Assembly (NCBI RefSeq): GCF_900453205.1
Contig: NZ_UGQU01000001.1
Coordinates: 434,001 to 498,000, forward strand
Direction of reading: 5' to 3'
DNA length: 64,000 nt
From: Moraxella lacunata
GTDB lineage: Bacteria > Pseudomonadota > Gammaproteobacteria > Pseudomonadales > Moraxellaceae
This document shows, piece after piece, positions 8,558 through 19,015 of this stretch. The notes below the pieces were generated by a model that ran no database searches, was not told the origin of the DNA, and worked only from the letters and a program-made list of their open reading frames with translations. Each line of letters starts with the position of its first letter. Position 1 is the stretch's first letter. Made by a program: the position numbers and the translations under genes.

Positions 8558-9943
8558 ATGAATAATATCAAACAGTTAATCATCATCACAAGCATCATTA
8601 CCCTAACCGCTTGTCAAAGTACCTCACCACCCAAACCCACCGCCCCCACGCCCATCATGGTGGACAATACCGCCCATTGTTTGACGATTGATGACCCCAT
8701 TTGTCATCACGATTGGTGGACGGTGTTTGGCGATGAGGTGTTAAATGATTATATGAAAAAGGTCGTCAAGCACAATCACGAATTGTCAGTGGCGACATTA
8801 ACCCTACAAAAATCCTTGCTTAACCAACAAAAATCTCAAGAGCGATTTTTGATAAATAGCCAAGCTGGTGCCAACCGCCAAAGCCAAAAAACGCTATCAA
8901 TGGGCGAAACCACGCATTCACGAGGCTTTGACGTTAATCTGGGTGCCAGTTGGGAGGTGGATTTGTGGGGCAAATTGCAATTACAACAAAATCTAACCGA
9001 ATGGGAGACCCATGCCGTCCAAGCCGACCGCCAAGCGTTGTTTTTGAGCCTAAGTGCCAATGCCGTGCGAGAATATGTAAGCTTGATTGGCATTAACCAA
9101 AAACTCATGGACGCACAAAAATCCCACGTCTTTCAACAAAAACAACGCCAATATCTAAAAAGGCAATTTGATTTAGGACTGATTGCCAAAGCCGATTTAC
9201 TAACCATCGAACAAACTTTAAACACCCTACAACAAACCACCCTAAATCTGGAGCATCAAAAAAATGACAGTTTGGCAAATCTGGCATTATTGGCTCACGT
9301 TGATATGGATAAATTACCCACCACCCTAAAAAATCAGCACCAAACCCCAAAAATACCCCATGATTTTTATCACATCAATGCCAATGCGGTATTAAATCGT
9401 CCCGATTTGCAAGCCTTGCTTTGGCGATTGGCAATCAGCCTCGAACAAAAAAATCTACTACAAAAAAATCAATATCCCACCCTTGTATTTAGTGCAGGGA
9501 CAACTGCCCAATCCCCCAATTTATTTGATTTATTAAAAGTACCTGTCTTAAATTGGGGTGTTTCGTTAAATATCCCTCAACTTAATTATAAAGAATACCA
9601 GCACAACATCAACATCGCCGAGATTGATGAGTATATCGCCACCTTAAATTATCAAGACACGACTCATAAAGCCCTAAATGACGTACAACAAAAATTGAAT
9701 GCTTGGCAAAATGGCAAAGACAATCACGATGTTTTATTAACCGCTCAAAAATTGGCAAAAGAGCAATTGATTCACCAACAAAAACGCCATGAATTGGGGC
9801 TTATTTCCACCAAAGAATGGGCAGAACACCAAGAAACCCACCGCCAAAGCCAGACCGCCCTAACTGATAATGCCATCAATCAAGTGCTTAATTGGATAGC
9901 GGTATATCAAGCGGTGGGTGGATTGCCAAATGAATCACGCTAG
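8558..9943 (+). CDS. Outer-membrane efflux lipoprotein (TolC/NodT family)
   Basis: A 461-residue outer-membrane channel component with a type II signal peptide ending LTAC (Cys19), followed by a Pro/Thr-rich linker and two OEP domains of long helical coiled-coil character (for example EQTLNTLQQTTLNLEHQKND). The conserved phrase LGASWEVDLWGKLQ near residue 130 is typical of NodT/OprM-type proteins. Encoded directly after macB, it completes a dedicated MacA-MacB-OMF tripartite pump, unlike E. coli where TolC is unlinked. Confidence 0.88.
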   Translation: MNNIKQLIIITSIITLTACQSTSPPKPTAPTPIMVDNTAHCLTIDDPICHHDWWTVFGDEVLNDYMKKVVKHNHELSVATLTLQKSLLNQQKSQERFLINSQAGANRQSQKTLSMGETTHSRGFDVNLGASWEVDLWGKLQLQQNLTEWETHAVQADRQALFLSLSANAVREYVSLIGINQKLMDAQKSHVFQQKQRQYLKRQFDLGLIAKADLLTIEQTLNTLQQTTLNLEHQKNDSLANLALLAHVDMDKLPTTLKNQHQTPKIPHDFYHINANAVLNRPDLQALLWRLAISLEQKNLLQKNQYPTLVFSAGTTAQSPNLFDLLKVPVLNWGVSLNIPQLNYKEYQHNINIAEIDEYIATLNYQDTTHKALNDVQQKLNAWQNGKDNHDVLLTAQKLAKEQLIHQQKRHELGLISTKEWAEHQETHRQSQTALTDNAINQVLNWIAVYQAVGGLPNESR

Positions 9944-9995
9944 GACATGCCCGTCCTTTATAATGCTTTTAAATCACAACTTAAAATTAAAAACC

Positions 9996-10862
9996 ATGTC
10001 TAATCCCACCAATCCCAATCAAGGCTCGTTTTTTGGCTCATTTTATATGGTGCTGGCATGCCTGTCATTTGCCATTATGCTGATTTGTATCAAATTTGCA
10101 GGGCAAAAATTTGCCATGCACGCCTATGAGCTGACCTTTTGGCGAGTGCTGTTTTCGCTGATTGTGCTTGGTGGGTTTTCGGTGATGAAAGGGCGAGATT
10201 TTCGCACAGCTTATCCAAAGGAGCATTTTTGGCGGTCGCTGGCAGGTTCGGTTGCCTTGCTTATGAATTTTTATGTCATCTTGCATTTGCCCCTTGCCAC
10301 CGCAAGTAGCCTACAAAACACATCTGCCCTATTTTTGGGGCTGTTATCCATTATTATTTTAAAGCAAAAACCCACGCTCATAAATTGGCTATCGCTTACC
10401 TTGGGCTTTGTTGGCGTACTTATTTTACTAAGACCAAGCGGTGGGGGCGACACCTTTGCCATGCTCATGGGGCTAGGCAGTGGGGCGATTAGCGGTTATG
10501 CGTATCTGCAAGTGCGAGAATTATCCCTACTTGGCGAACCTGCGTGGCGGATTGTGTTTTATTTTTCGTTATTATCCACGCTGACATCAGGCGTTTTGGC
10601 GTGGTATTTTGGCTTTACGCCTGTGAGCCTAGCAAGTCTGCCTTATATTGTTGGCATTGGCGTTACCGCCCTAGCAGGGCAACTTTTAATGACTTATGCT
10701 TATCAAGTTGGGCAAAAATTTGTCGTGGCGACACTGTCCTATCTTGGCGTGGTATTTGCCATTGTCTTTGGGGCGTGGCTGTTTGGCGAGCGGTTGGACG
10801 CATTAAGCCTTGTTGGTATTGGTGTGATTGTGGCAAGTGGGATTTTGGGGGCAAAGAAGTAG
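9996..10862 (+). CDS. EamA/DMT-family transporter
   Basis: A 288-residue inner-membrane protein with about ten hydrophobic helices arranged as two EamA repeats (about residues 15-140 and 155-285), typical of drug/metabolite transporters that export amino acids, metabolites or toxic compounds. ATG 9996 gives a short hydrophilic N-terminus MSNPTNPNQGSF before helix 1; a longer in-frame start at 9918 would overlap the preceding gene and is unlikely. Close spacing suggests it may be co-transcribed with the pump operon. Substrate cannot be read from sequence. Confidence 0.85.
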   Translation: MSNPTNPNQGSFFGSFYMVLACLSFAIMLICIKFAGQKFAMHAYELTFWRVLFSLIVLGGFSVMKGRDFRTAYPKEHFWRSLAGSVALLMNFYVILHLPLATASSLQNTSALFLGLLSIIILKQKPTLINWLSLTLGFVGVLILLRPSGGGDTFAMLMGLGSGAISGYAYLQVRELSLLGEPAWRIVFYFSLLSTLTSGVLAWYFGFTPVSLASLPYIVGIGVTALAGQLLMTYAYQVGQKFVVATLSYLGVVFAIVFGAWLFGERLDALSLVGIGVIVASGILGAKK

Positions 10863-11147
10863 GACACATCAATCACATCATTGGCAAACGATTACCATAT
10901 TGACATTTTATTTTAGTCGTTCACATGTTTACACTTATTGATTTATTATGCTATAATATTCCACACTAATAATAAGGTTATGTTTTATTCATTCCAAAAA
11001 CACAGCCACATCGGGGCATGTATTATTATTTTGACATTTACAATAAAAAAATGATTTTATTATCAATAATTTATTTTAAATTCATCAAATAACCTCGTTA
11101 AACACGCCCCAACAACTCTTTTTATTCATCCAATTGTGGGGTAAACC
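10863..11147. other. AT-rich intergenic region upstream of an outer-membrane protein gene
   Basis: 285 bp without a gene. It holds several AT-rich promoter-like stretches, for example TATAAT at about 10952-10957. Near its right end GTTAAACACGCCCCAACAAC (about 11097-11116) resembles the ends of the GGGCGTG-type repeats found at 13.8 and 43.3 kb, so a degraded member may lie here. Confidence 0.4.
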
Positions 11148-11990
11148 ATGCAAAAAATTACAACCATCGCCCTCATTGCAAGTGGGGCATTATACACATC
11201 CTTGACACAAGCAAAAAACCCAGTCGAGGTCAGTTTGGGTGTTGAGCGTTATCAGGAAACCTACCGAGAATATGAAAACGGCGAACGTTTCATGCAACAA
11301 CAAGGAAACTTAAACGCATTTAACGGCTCTATCAAATACCATTTTAATGAAAAAGATGCCATCAAAATAGAAGGTAGATACGCCAAAGGTAAAGTTGATT
11401 ATACAGGCGGAGAGAATCCCAGTTCAGAAAACCCTGAAGGCACCCCCTACGGTTCAGTTCATCAAAAAGGTGCACCTCGTCGCTCTTATGATATTCGTTC
11501 ATTATATGTTTATGAAAAATCGATTCGCCCCAATGTCAGCATTATTGGTGAGTCTGGCTTGGGATACCGTGTTTTACAAGATTTAAGTGCTCGCATAGAT
11601 TCAGAGGATTACAATAGAAAAAACAAAACCGCCTACACACAAATAGGCTTGGGTGCAAAAGTGAGGCTTGCTCATGGATTTGAATTTGCACCAAAAATCG
11701 CTTACAATCAAGGCATTTACGGTCGCCAATACTCTTATTTGAGTGATGGCACCATCACCTTAAAACAACACAATGCTCGTGGCTTTGAAATAGAATTACC
11801 CATCAGCAAACAATTTTCTAATCAAACCAAAATCAGTTATACTCCTTATTATCGTGGTTGGCGTGTCCCCACTTCTAGTACTTTTGAACGTGTTGAAACT
11901 GATGAAAACGGCGATTCAGGTGTAGCAACCTATAGCGAGCCCAAAAACCAAACTAACGAGGTCGGTTTTAAATTGCAATATTCATTTTAA
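11148..11990 (+). CDS. Outer-membrane beta-barrel protein of unknown function
   Basis: A 280-residue secreted protein not recognised by family. A signal peptide (about residues 1-22, ending LTQA) is followed by alternating hydrophobic/polar beta strands rich in Tyr and Gly (LGVERYQETYREYENG, IGLGAKVRLAHGFEFAPKIAY, TKISYTPYYRGWRV). The last residue is Phe (LQYSF), the C-terminal signal recognised by the BAM complex. The pattern suggests a 10-12-stranded barrel. A GGGGT stretch precedes the ATG as a possible ribosome site. It stands alone between two long AT-rich gaps, which suggests independent regulation. Channel, adhesin or receptor roles are all possible. Confidence 0.7.
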   Translation: MQKITTIALIASGALYTSLTQAKNPVEVSLGVERYQETYREYENGERFMQQQGNLNAFNGSIKYHFNEKDAIKIEGRYAKGKVDYTGGENPSSENPEGTPYGSVHQKGAPRRSYDIRSLYVYEKSIRPNVSIIGESGLGYRVLQDLSARIDSEDYNRKNKTAYTQIGLGAKVRLAHGFEFAPKIAYNQGIYGRQYSYLSDGTITLKQHNARGFEIELPISKQFSNQTKISYTPYYRGWRVPTSSTFERVETDENGDSGVATYSEPKNQTNEVGFKLQYSF

Positions 11991-12416
11991 GTGCCACTTG
12001 CGATATTGTCATCTCAATGACATTAAAACCAACAAAACTCAAAATTTCCCCATCCATCAATGATATGACACATTGTTTAGATTGGGGAATTTTGGTTTAG
12101 CCACACCGCACAAATTTAAAAGCCATATCTCCATAAACCAACTAAACCAAAAAATTAATACGATTTTGTAGGGGCAAATCACAATTTTATCTATATAGTG
12201 TAATGATTTGTTTAAATCACTTTTAAAGCTCCTTTGGTATAAATGCACCCATCAACCCTAAAATTTGACACAACTCATCAAAACAATTGTTATACACTCT
12301 ATGTTGTCATAATGACTTTAATCCAGCTTTTTACATTTATTCAGTACAAAATACCAATGCTACACCAAAATATGTTATAATTATCCGCTTTTATTCCCTT
12401 TTCATGGTCTGCCCAC
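11991..12416. other. 426-bp intergenic region with inverted repeats
   Basis: No credible gene. An imperfect hairpin CAAAATTTCCCC / GGGGAATTTTG lies at about 12037-12094 and a perfect 11-bp inverted repeat TTTTGGTTTAG / CTAAACCAAAA at 12090-12100 and 12142-12152. A GTAGGGGCAAATCA stretch at about 12168 resembles half of the GCGAAT palindrome near 51.6 kb. A TATAAT at 12376-12381 could be the -10 of the following dedA-type gene. Confidence 0.45.
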
Positions 12417-13061
12417 ATGGACATCATTTTACAACTTTTTGATTTTATTTTACATATTGATGAGCATTTAGCCGTATTTTTGGCGGATTATGGCTTGTGG
12501 ATTTATGGCATTTTGTTTTTGATTATTTTTGTGGAGACGGGCTTGGTGGTCATGCCTTTTCTGCCGGGGGACAGTTTACTCTTTGCAGTGGGGGCATTGG
12601 CGGCATTTACAGGCGAGCTAAACCCTGCCCTGCTGATCGCTCTATTGTTTGTGGCGGCGGTGCTTGGCGATACCCTAAACTACCACATTGGCAAATACAT
12701 CGGTCCAAAGGTGTTTGAAAAAAACTACCGTTTTATTAACAAAGAATACCTATTTAAAACCCAAGCATTTTTTGAAAAACACGGTGGCAAAACGGTCATT
12801 TTCGCCCGCTTTTTGCCTTTTGCTCGCACCTTTGCCCCCTTTGTGGCAGGGGCAGGAACTATGAATTATAAGCGGTTTATCAGTTATAACGTCATTGGTG
12901 GATTTTTATGGATTGCGTCCTTTGTACTACTTGGCTATTTTTTTGGCAATCAGCCCGTCATCAAGGATAACTTTACTTATGTGATTTTTGGGATTATCGG
13001 ATTTAGCGTGTTGCCGATTATCATTAGTTTTATCAAGCAAAAAATCAAACCCATGGCTTAA
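12417..13061 (+). CDS. DedA-family (SNARE-associated/VTT) membrane protein
   Basis: A 214-residue inner-membrane protein of the DedA/VTT family, implicated in undecaprenyl-phosphate or phospholipid flipping and in membrane-potential homeostasis. Family hallmarks are visible: FVETGLVVMPFLPGDSLLF near residues 39-57 with the conserved Glu and Pro-Gly-Asp, and ARFLPFARTFAPFVAG near 128-143 with the conserved Arg residues, then two C-terminal hydrophobic helices. Length matches E. coli YqjA/YghB/DedA. Which paralogue it corresponds to cannot be decided here. Confidence 0.88.
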   Translation: MDIILQLFDFILHIDEHLAVFLADYGLWIYGILFLIIFVETGLVVMPFLPGDSLLFAVGALAAFTGELNPALLIALLFVAAVLGDTLNYHIGKYIGPKVFEKNYRFINKEYLFKTQAFFEKHGGKTVIFARFLPFARTFAPFVAGAGTMNYKRFISYNVIGGFLWIASFVLLGYFFGNQPVIKDNFTYVIFGIIGFSVLPIIISFIKQKIKPMA

Positions 13062-13109
13062 TCACTCATCTATTTTTAATCACTTATCTATGTAACGACA
13101 GGTATCATC

Positions 13110-13817
13110 ATGACTACATTTAAAGACCTACTCTCCAAAGACGCCCAAACCCAGCTCAAAGAAATGGGCGGTAAATCATCCACCAAGCCCGAGACCGACA
13201 GCAACGGCAAACCCACCAGTGCCAATGTCATGGGCAAAAAAGAAGTCGCCCAACAGGTCAAACGCTTTGGTAGCGAACTCATCGATGACGACAAAGTCCT
13301 GTTCATGCAAGCGATGAGCGGTGTCCGCCCCCTAAAACACGAAAAGTCGGTCAATCACACCCAAAAAACCAACCCCAAAGACCCCACCGCCCTATTTCGC
13401 CGTGCCAATGCCGAAGGGACTGATGAGCTGACCCAAGCCAGTTTATCTGACATGCAAGCCCTACTAAACCCCGTGGCGGGCGAAGCATTTTTGAGTTACA
13501 AACACCCCACCCTGCAAAACAAAGTCTTTGAACAGCTAAGACAAGGCAAACTGCGTTGGTATGATGCGGTAGATTTGCACGGGTCAAGCATTGATGAAGC
13601 CCGAGATGCCGTCCAAACCATCATCGCCAATGCGGTCAAACATGGCGAAACCGTGGTCAAAATCGTCCACGGCAAAGGCACAGATGCCATCATCAAAACC
13701 TGTGTCAATGGTTGGTTACGCCAAATCCCTGATGTCTTAGCGTTCGTCTCTGCCCCTGCGGGTGATGGCGGTAATGGAGCGGTGTTGGTGCTGATTAAGA
13801 AAAAGAAAATAGGCTAA
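13110..13817 (+). CDS. Smr-domain protein (SmrA/YdaL-like putative endonuclease)
   Basis: A 235-residue cytoplasmic protein. The C-terminal Smr domain (about residues 150-232) has both landmark motifs, DLHGSS at 155-160 and HGKGTD at 187-192; the N-terminal 150 residues are charged and partly low-complexity. Stand-alone Smr proteins act as nucleases on RNA or DNA; related SmrB cleaves mRNA at collided ribosomes. This domain order, a long N-terminal extension before a single Smr domain, matches the SmrA/SmrB type rather than MutS2. Confidence is high for the domain, low for the substrate. Confidence 0.85.
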   Translation: MTTFKDLLSKDAQTQLKEMGGKSSTKPETDSNGKPTSANVMGKKEVAQQVKRFGSELIDDDKVLFMQAMSGVRPLKHEKSVNHTQKTNPKDPTALFRRANAEGTDELTQASLSDMQALLNPVAGEAFLSYKHPTLQNKVFEQLRQGKLRWYDAVDLHGSSIDEARDAVQTIIANAVKHGETVVKIVHGKGTDAIIKTCVNGWLRQIPDVLAFVSAPAGDGGNGAVLVLIKKKKIG

Positions 13818-13823
13818 ATTCTA

Positions 13824-14070
13824 GGGCGTGCCTGCCGTTGGTATTTGCAATGAAAAATATCTGTTTAAAAAAGCAGGGGGAACGCACGTTTTTCAAGAAA
13901 AAACAAAGGTTGTGAGTTTTCTATCAAGCAAGTTTTTATTATAAAAAACAATCCGACCACTTAATTGTATAAATTTTAAGAATTTTAACTTAACTTTTTA
14001 AATTAAGTGGTCGGATAGCCATTTTTCATGCAAAAATTGATTTAAAATGTTATCAATGTTTAACACGTCC
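13824..14070. repeat. GGGCGTG-ended interspersed repeat, long member with nested inverted repeat
   Basis: The ends CTAGGGCGTG and CACGTCCTAG are inverted with one mismatch. The sequence just inside each end (TTTGCAATGAAAAAT; TTCATGCAAAAATTGATT and ATGTTATCAATG) also occurs in the 131-bp element at 43.34 kb, so both belong to one family. This member is about 115 bp longer because of a central insert bearing a perfect 16-bp inverted repeat (13951-13966 with 14001-14016, ATCCGACCACTTAATT). No coding capacity. It fills the gap between the Smr gene and the next gene. Confidence 0.6.
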
Positions 14071-14120
14071 TAGCAATAATATGATATGATTTGGATAAAT
14101 TTTGACAACTTGGTGTTTTT

Positions 14121-15125
14121 ATGTTACCCATCATCTCTCGCTCCGCTTTGTATTTGCTGACCTGTCTTGCCCTGCCTGCCTTTGCTCATGCCAATGACAC
14201 CATGACATCAGACATGGACAGCCCCAACCTAGAACCTGAGAACAACACATGGCTTGATGACACCCGAGACGACACCAAAGGCTGGCTCAATCGCACCGCA
14301 CGACACATGGACAGCTGGTTTGGCGAGACCGACCCTAATGAACCTGCTCGTGCGTCCATCCGCCTAATGCTTGACACGCATTATAATGAATATGATGGCA
14401 CGACCGTCAAGCCCCGTATCCGTGGACGTATCAAACTGCCAACACTTGAAAACCGCCTAAGCGTGATGATTGGTGATGACGATTTGGACTTAGAACAAGG
14501 AGGTGGCATCTATAATGATGGACGTGCCGTGACTTATGGCGACAGCACCTTTGACCGCCGTCAAAGTCGTGAAGACAACACATCGCTCGCTCTGCGTTGG
14601 TCAAAACTCCAAGACGACATCGGCATAGAGACGGATGCTGACATCGGTCTGCGGTCTAGTGATTTATATCTTAAACTGCGAGGTGAGAAAAAATGGGAGC
14701 TTGACCACCGCATTAACGCTCGCTTTGAACAGATGTATCGCTACGGCACCAAGAGCGAGCATTATGCCCTATCCACGCTTGAATTTAGCCAGCCCCAGTC
14801 CAAGCACCGCACGCTCGTCAATCGCACGCACCTATCCTATGCCCACAAAGACACCGAAGAGACCGCATGGAGTAACAGCTTGTACCAACAGCACTACCTA
14901 GACGGCAAGCACGGCACACGGGCGTTTAGCTATGGCATTTATACAGGGGGCGATGTCGCAGACAAGAAGTTTGAACTCGACATTTATGGTCCTTATGTCA
15001 GCTATCGCCAACCTGTATGGCGAAAATGGCTGTTTGTGCAGACAGACATCAGTTATTATAATGACAAAAACCAAGAACGAGACCATCATTTGGGGGTGTT
15101 TAATCGCTTAGAAATGGTGTTTTAG
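14121..15125 (+). CDS. Outer-membrane beta-barrel protein of unknown function
   Basis: A 334-residue protein of unrecognised family. A signal peptide (about 1-24, ending AFAHA) is followed by an acidic, Asn/Asp-rich segment (about 25-75) and then many amphipathic beta strands such as RASIRLMLDTHYNEYDG, TDADIGLRSSDLYLKLRG and WLFVQTDISYYND. The protein ends with LEMVF, a C-terminal Phe typical of BAM substrates. The barrel begins after about residue 75, so the N-terminal part may be a periplasmic plug or tether. Monocistronic. Porin, lipid-handling and adhesin roles cannot be distinguished. Confidence 0.7.
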   Translation: MLPIISRSALYLLTCLALPAFAHANDTMTSDMDSPNLEPENNTWLDDTRDDTKGWLNRTARHMDSWFGETDPNEPARASIRLMLDTHYNEYDGTTVKPRIRGRIKLPTLENRLSVMIGDDDLDLEQGGGIYNDGRAVTYGDSTFDRRQSREDNTSLALRWSKLQDDIGIETDADIGLRSSDLYLKLRGEKKWELDHRINARFEQMYRYGTKSEHYALSTLEFSQPQSKHRTLVNRTHLSYAHKDTEETAWSNSLYQQHYLDGKHGTRAFSYGIYTGGDVADKKFELDIYGPYVSYRQPVWRKWLFVQTDISYYNDKNQERDHHLGVFNRLEMVF

Positions 15126-15234
15126 GCGGATTGGCGATACAAAATTTACAACAATCCTACTTGCACACCCTTGTCATTTGTGCCATTTTCACGCATAATA
15201 AGCGGTGTTTTTTGTTTATAAAATGAGATTTGCC

Positions 15235-16380
15235 ATGTTTTATTTTAAAAAGTCCTGTTCTAAAAAACTCACCACATTAGCACTGTCCATGCTTGCCATT
15301 ATTGGTACAACCGCCTTTGCCCAGCTTGATGTTCAAGCATCCCAATCAAGCGTAAAAAACTCAGGCAAAAAAAACACCTTTGACCCTACGTTGCTGACCA
15401 CCGATGACAGCGACACCGCCAGTCAGATTGACACCAAAAAAACCAGTAGCGACACCGCCACCATCAAAAGCCTTGAAAAATCAGGCAAACGCTACACCAA
15501 AGTGGATTTGTCCGAATACGCCAAGACCGTAAACGAGTCCACATGGTCGCCCAACATGAAAGTCAATAGTGCCATGACGGTCAAGATTCAGGCACTGCTA
15601 GACCAACACCATGCGTCTGTCGGGGCGATTGACGGCGGTTGGGGCAATAACAGCAAAAACGCCCTTGCCAACTTCCAACGCATGAAAAACCTGCCCGCCA
15701 CTGGCAAGATGAACCAAGAAACATGGGACGCTCTAAGCGTGGGGGCGGATGACGTACTGGTCAGCTACACCATCACCAAAGATGACATCACCAAGTTTGG
15801 TAAATTACCAAGCAGTGTCGAAGCCCGCTCAAAACTTAGCGACCTAGGCTATGAGAGCATTCAAGAAAAACTTGCCGAACGCTTTCACATGCGTATCGAC
15901 TATCTCACCAAAATCAACCCCAACAAAAAATTCGTGGCAGGCGAGAGCATTACCGTGGTCAATACCAAAGATGCCTTTGAAGGCGGTTTTGACAAAATCA
16001 TCGCCAACACCGCAACCAACACCGTCACCGCCTACCAAGGCGACACGCTCATGGCAAGCTACCCTGCCACCATCGGCAACAGCAAAAAACCTGCCGAAAA
16101 AGGCACTTACAGCCTAAACAGCAAAGTTAAAATGCCCCACTATCGTGCCACCGTCACCAAAGGCGACAGCAAACAAACCTTTATCCTACCCCCCGGTGCT
16201 AACAGCCCTGTTGGCGTGGTATGGATGAGCCTAGACAAGGCAGGTTATGGCATTCATGGCGTGAGCAACCCTGAGATTATCGGACAACCTGCCCCGATTG
16301 GCTCTATCGGTCTGTCCAACTGGGACGTGTTAGAGTTGTATGCCAACGTCCAAGAAGGCGTGACTGTTGAGATTAAGTAA
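15235..16380 (+). CDS. L,D-transpeptidase-fold (YkuD) protein with substituted catalytic cysteine
   Basis: A 381-residue exported protein: signal peptide (about 1-30, ending TTAFA), a Ser/Thr/Asp-rich linker, a peptidoglycan-binding type-1 domain (GAIDGGWGNNSKNALANFQR), a LysM-like segment (HMRIDYLTKINPNKKFVAGE), and a C-terminal YkuD domain. YkuD enzymes make or break 3-3 peptidoglycan crosslinks with the Cys of an SHGCxR motif. Here the aligned segment reads PIGSIGLSNWD: Ser357 stands where Cys is expected and Gly where Arg is expected, while the upstream His341 of the HG motif is kept. Starts at 15205 (GTG) and 15223 are possible; 15235 gives a clean signal peptide. It may be inactive, a Ser variant, or a binding protein. 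Confidence 0.82.
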   Translation: MFYFKKSCSKKLTTLALSMLAIIGTTAFAQLDVQASQSSVKNSGKKNTFDPTLLTTDDSDTASQIDTKKTSSDTATIKSLEKSGKRYTKVDLSEYAKTVNESTWSPNMKVNSAMTVKIQALLDQHHASVGAIDGGWGNNSKNALANFQRMKNLPATGKMNQETWDALSVGADDVLVSYTITKDDITKFGKLPSSVEARSKLSDLGYESIQEKLAERFHMRIDYLTKINPNKKFVAGESITVVNTKDAFEGGFDKIIANTATNTVTAYQGDTLMASYPATIGNSKKPAEKGTYSLNSKVKMPHYRATVTKGDSKQTFILPPGANSPVGVVWMSLDKAGYGIHGVSNPEIIGQPAPIGSIGLSNWDVLELYANVQEGVTVEIK

Positions 16381-16391
16381 TACCCGTATTT

Positions 16392-17864
<1,473 letters not shown>

Positions 17865-17879
17865 TCTGAAAATTTGAAA

Positions 17880-17914
17880 TAAAAAGGCGGTCAAAACATG
17901 ATCGCCTTTTAATT
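17880..17914. terminator. Bidirectional terminator between purB and purN
   Basis: The hairpin AAAAAGGCG / CGCCTTTT with an interior GTC/GAT extension lies between the convergent purB and purN genes. A T run on the plus side and an A run on the opposite side allow use from both directions. Confidence 0.8.
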
Positions 17915-17935
17915 CATCAGTCCATCTTTATCGGT

Positions 17936-18583
17936 CTAATTTCCCCAAAACCGATACACATCACTCACATTGCCCACATCTATCACACCACGGGCGATAA
18001 AATCTATCGTACGTGGTAGGAGCATATGTTCTAGGGCATGAACCCTGTTTTGTAGCGTGGCAGGCGTGTCATTGGGGTGGACTTCTAGCACTGCTTGGCT
18101 AAGCAGTTGCCCTGCATCCAGCTCTGCCGTTACCAAATGCACGCTGCAGCCGTGATACCGCTCGCCTGACTTTAATACTCGCTCGTGCGTGTCCAGCCCC
18201 TTATAGGCAGGGAGCAGGGACGGATGCAGATTTATCATGGGGGCGTTTAGCTCGTCTTTTACACCATTGATAAATAATGGGGTTAGGATTTTCATAAACC
18301 CTGCCAATACCACCAAATCAGGCTTTAACTCTTTTAAAATAGCCAATGCTCTTTTTTCAAATTCTACGCATTTATAAGTTTTGCCATTGTCGTCTTTATC
18401 AATAATAAGGGTGGGAATATTGGCATTATTGGCACGAGTAAGAGCATAGGCGGTTTCTTTATTGGAAATCACGCCTATGATTTCTATATTTAAGCTGTTG
18501 TTTAATTGTTTGTCAATTAATACTTGTAGATTGCTACCACTACCAGAAACAAGGACGGCGAGTTTTAGGGGATTTTTGTTCAT
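17936..18583 (-). CDS. purN: Phosphoribosylglycinamide formyltransferase
   Basis: A 215-residue GAR transformylase (third step of purine synthesis, using 10-formyl-THF). The N-terminal LAVLVSGSGSNLQVLI phosphate-binding loop, the central NLHPSLLPAYKG segment and YHGCSVHLVTAELDAGQLL (catalytic Asn-His-Asp set) are all present. The start overlaps the stop of the upstream unknown gene by four bases (ATGA). In most gammaproteobacteria purN follows purM directly; here about 1.6 kb of foreign-looking AT-rich genes separates them. Confidence 0.95.
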   Translation of the reverse strand: MNKNPLKLAVLVSGSGSNLQVLIDKQLNNSLNIEIIGVISNKETAYALTRANNANIPTLIIDKDDNGKTYKCVEFEKRALAILKELKPDLVVLAGFMKILTPLFINGVKDELNAPMINLHPSLLPAYKGLDTHERVLKSGERYHGCSVHLVTAELDAGQLLSQAVLEVHPNDTPATLQNRVHALEHMLLPRTIDFIARGVIDVGNVSDVYRFWGN

Positions 18584-19005
18584 AACTTTTCATCTTTTGG
18601 TTGAATATAGTAATTGTAAGCTAATATAAAAACTTCTTCAGATATTTCCCAATATTGCTCATCAAGCTCACCAATATCATCAAAACCTGCTTTATTAAAA
18701 TTGGGATTGTCAAAATCAATATCTTGAAATTCTATATTTTTAGGAAATCCATCTAAAATGGATTGAAATTTTTGTAATATGTCTAAGCATTGAATTGCAC
18801 CAATCTTTTTATAAATTTGATAAATTTCTTGGCGAACTTCTGTTGTAGAATGCTCAAAAAATGATAAAAATCCGCCACTATTGATTTCTATTTCCGTAAA
18901 GGCGATTAAGGCAATTTCTCGTTTATCACTCGTTAATTCGTTTTCTTTGCCCAAATACTCAGTTGCAATTTGTGAGAACTGTTGGTATTTTTCATCGTTG
19001 GTCAT
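18580..19005 (-). CDS. Hypothetical protein, DUF4375/DMP19-like
   Basis: An acidic protein of about 141 residues. The pattern EIALIAFTEIEINSGGFLSFFEHSTTE, followed by a helical repeat and the acidic FDNPNFNKAGFDDIGELDEQYW segment, resembles the DMP19/DUF4375 family, a DNA-mimic-type fold whose members are often neighbours of toxin genes or scattered in accessory islets. ATG 19005 is preferred for its AAGGAAATC ribosome site; a TTG at 19026 is in frame. It overlaps purN by four bases and follows the PIN toxin gene by about ten bases, so it is co-transcribed with both. Function unknown; family call moderate. Confidence 0.6.
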   Translation of the reverse strand: MTNDEKYQQFSQIATEYLGKENELTSDKREIALIAFTEIEINSGGFLSFFEHSTTEVRQEIYQIYKKIGAIQCLDILQKFQSILDGFPKNIEFQDIDFDNPNFNKAGFDDIGELDEQYWEISEEVFILAYNYYIQPKDEKL

Positions 19006-19015
19006 TTTGATTTCC

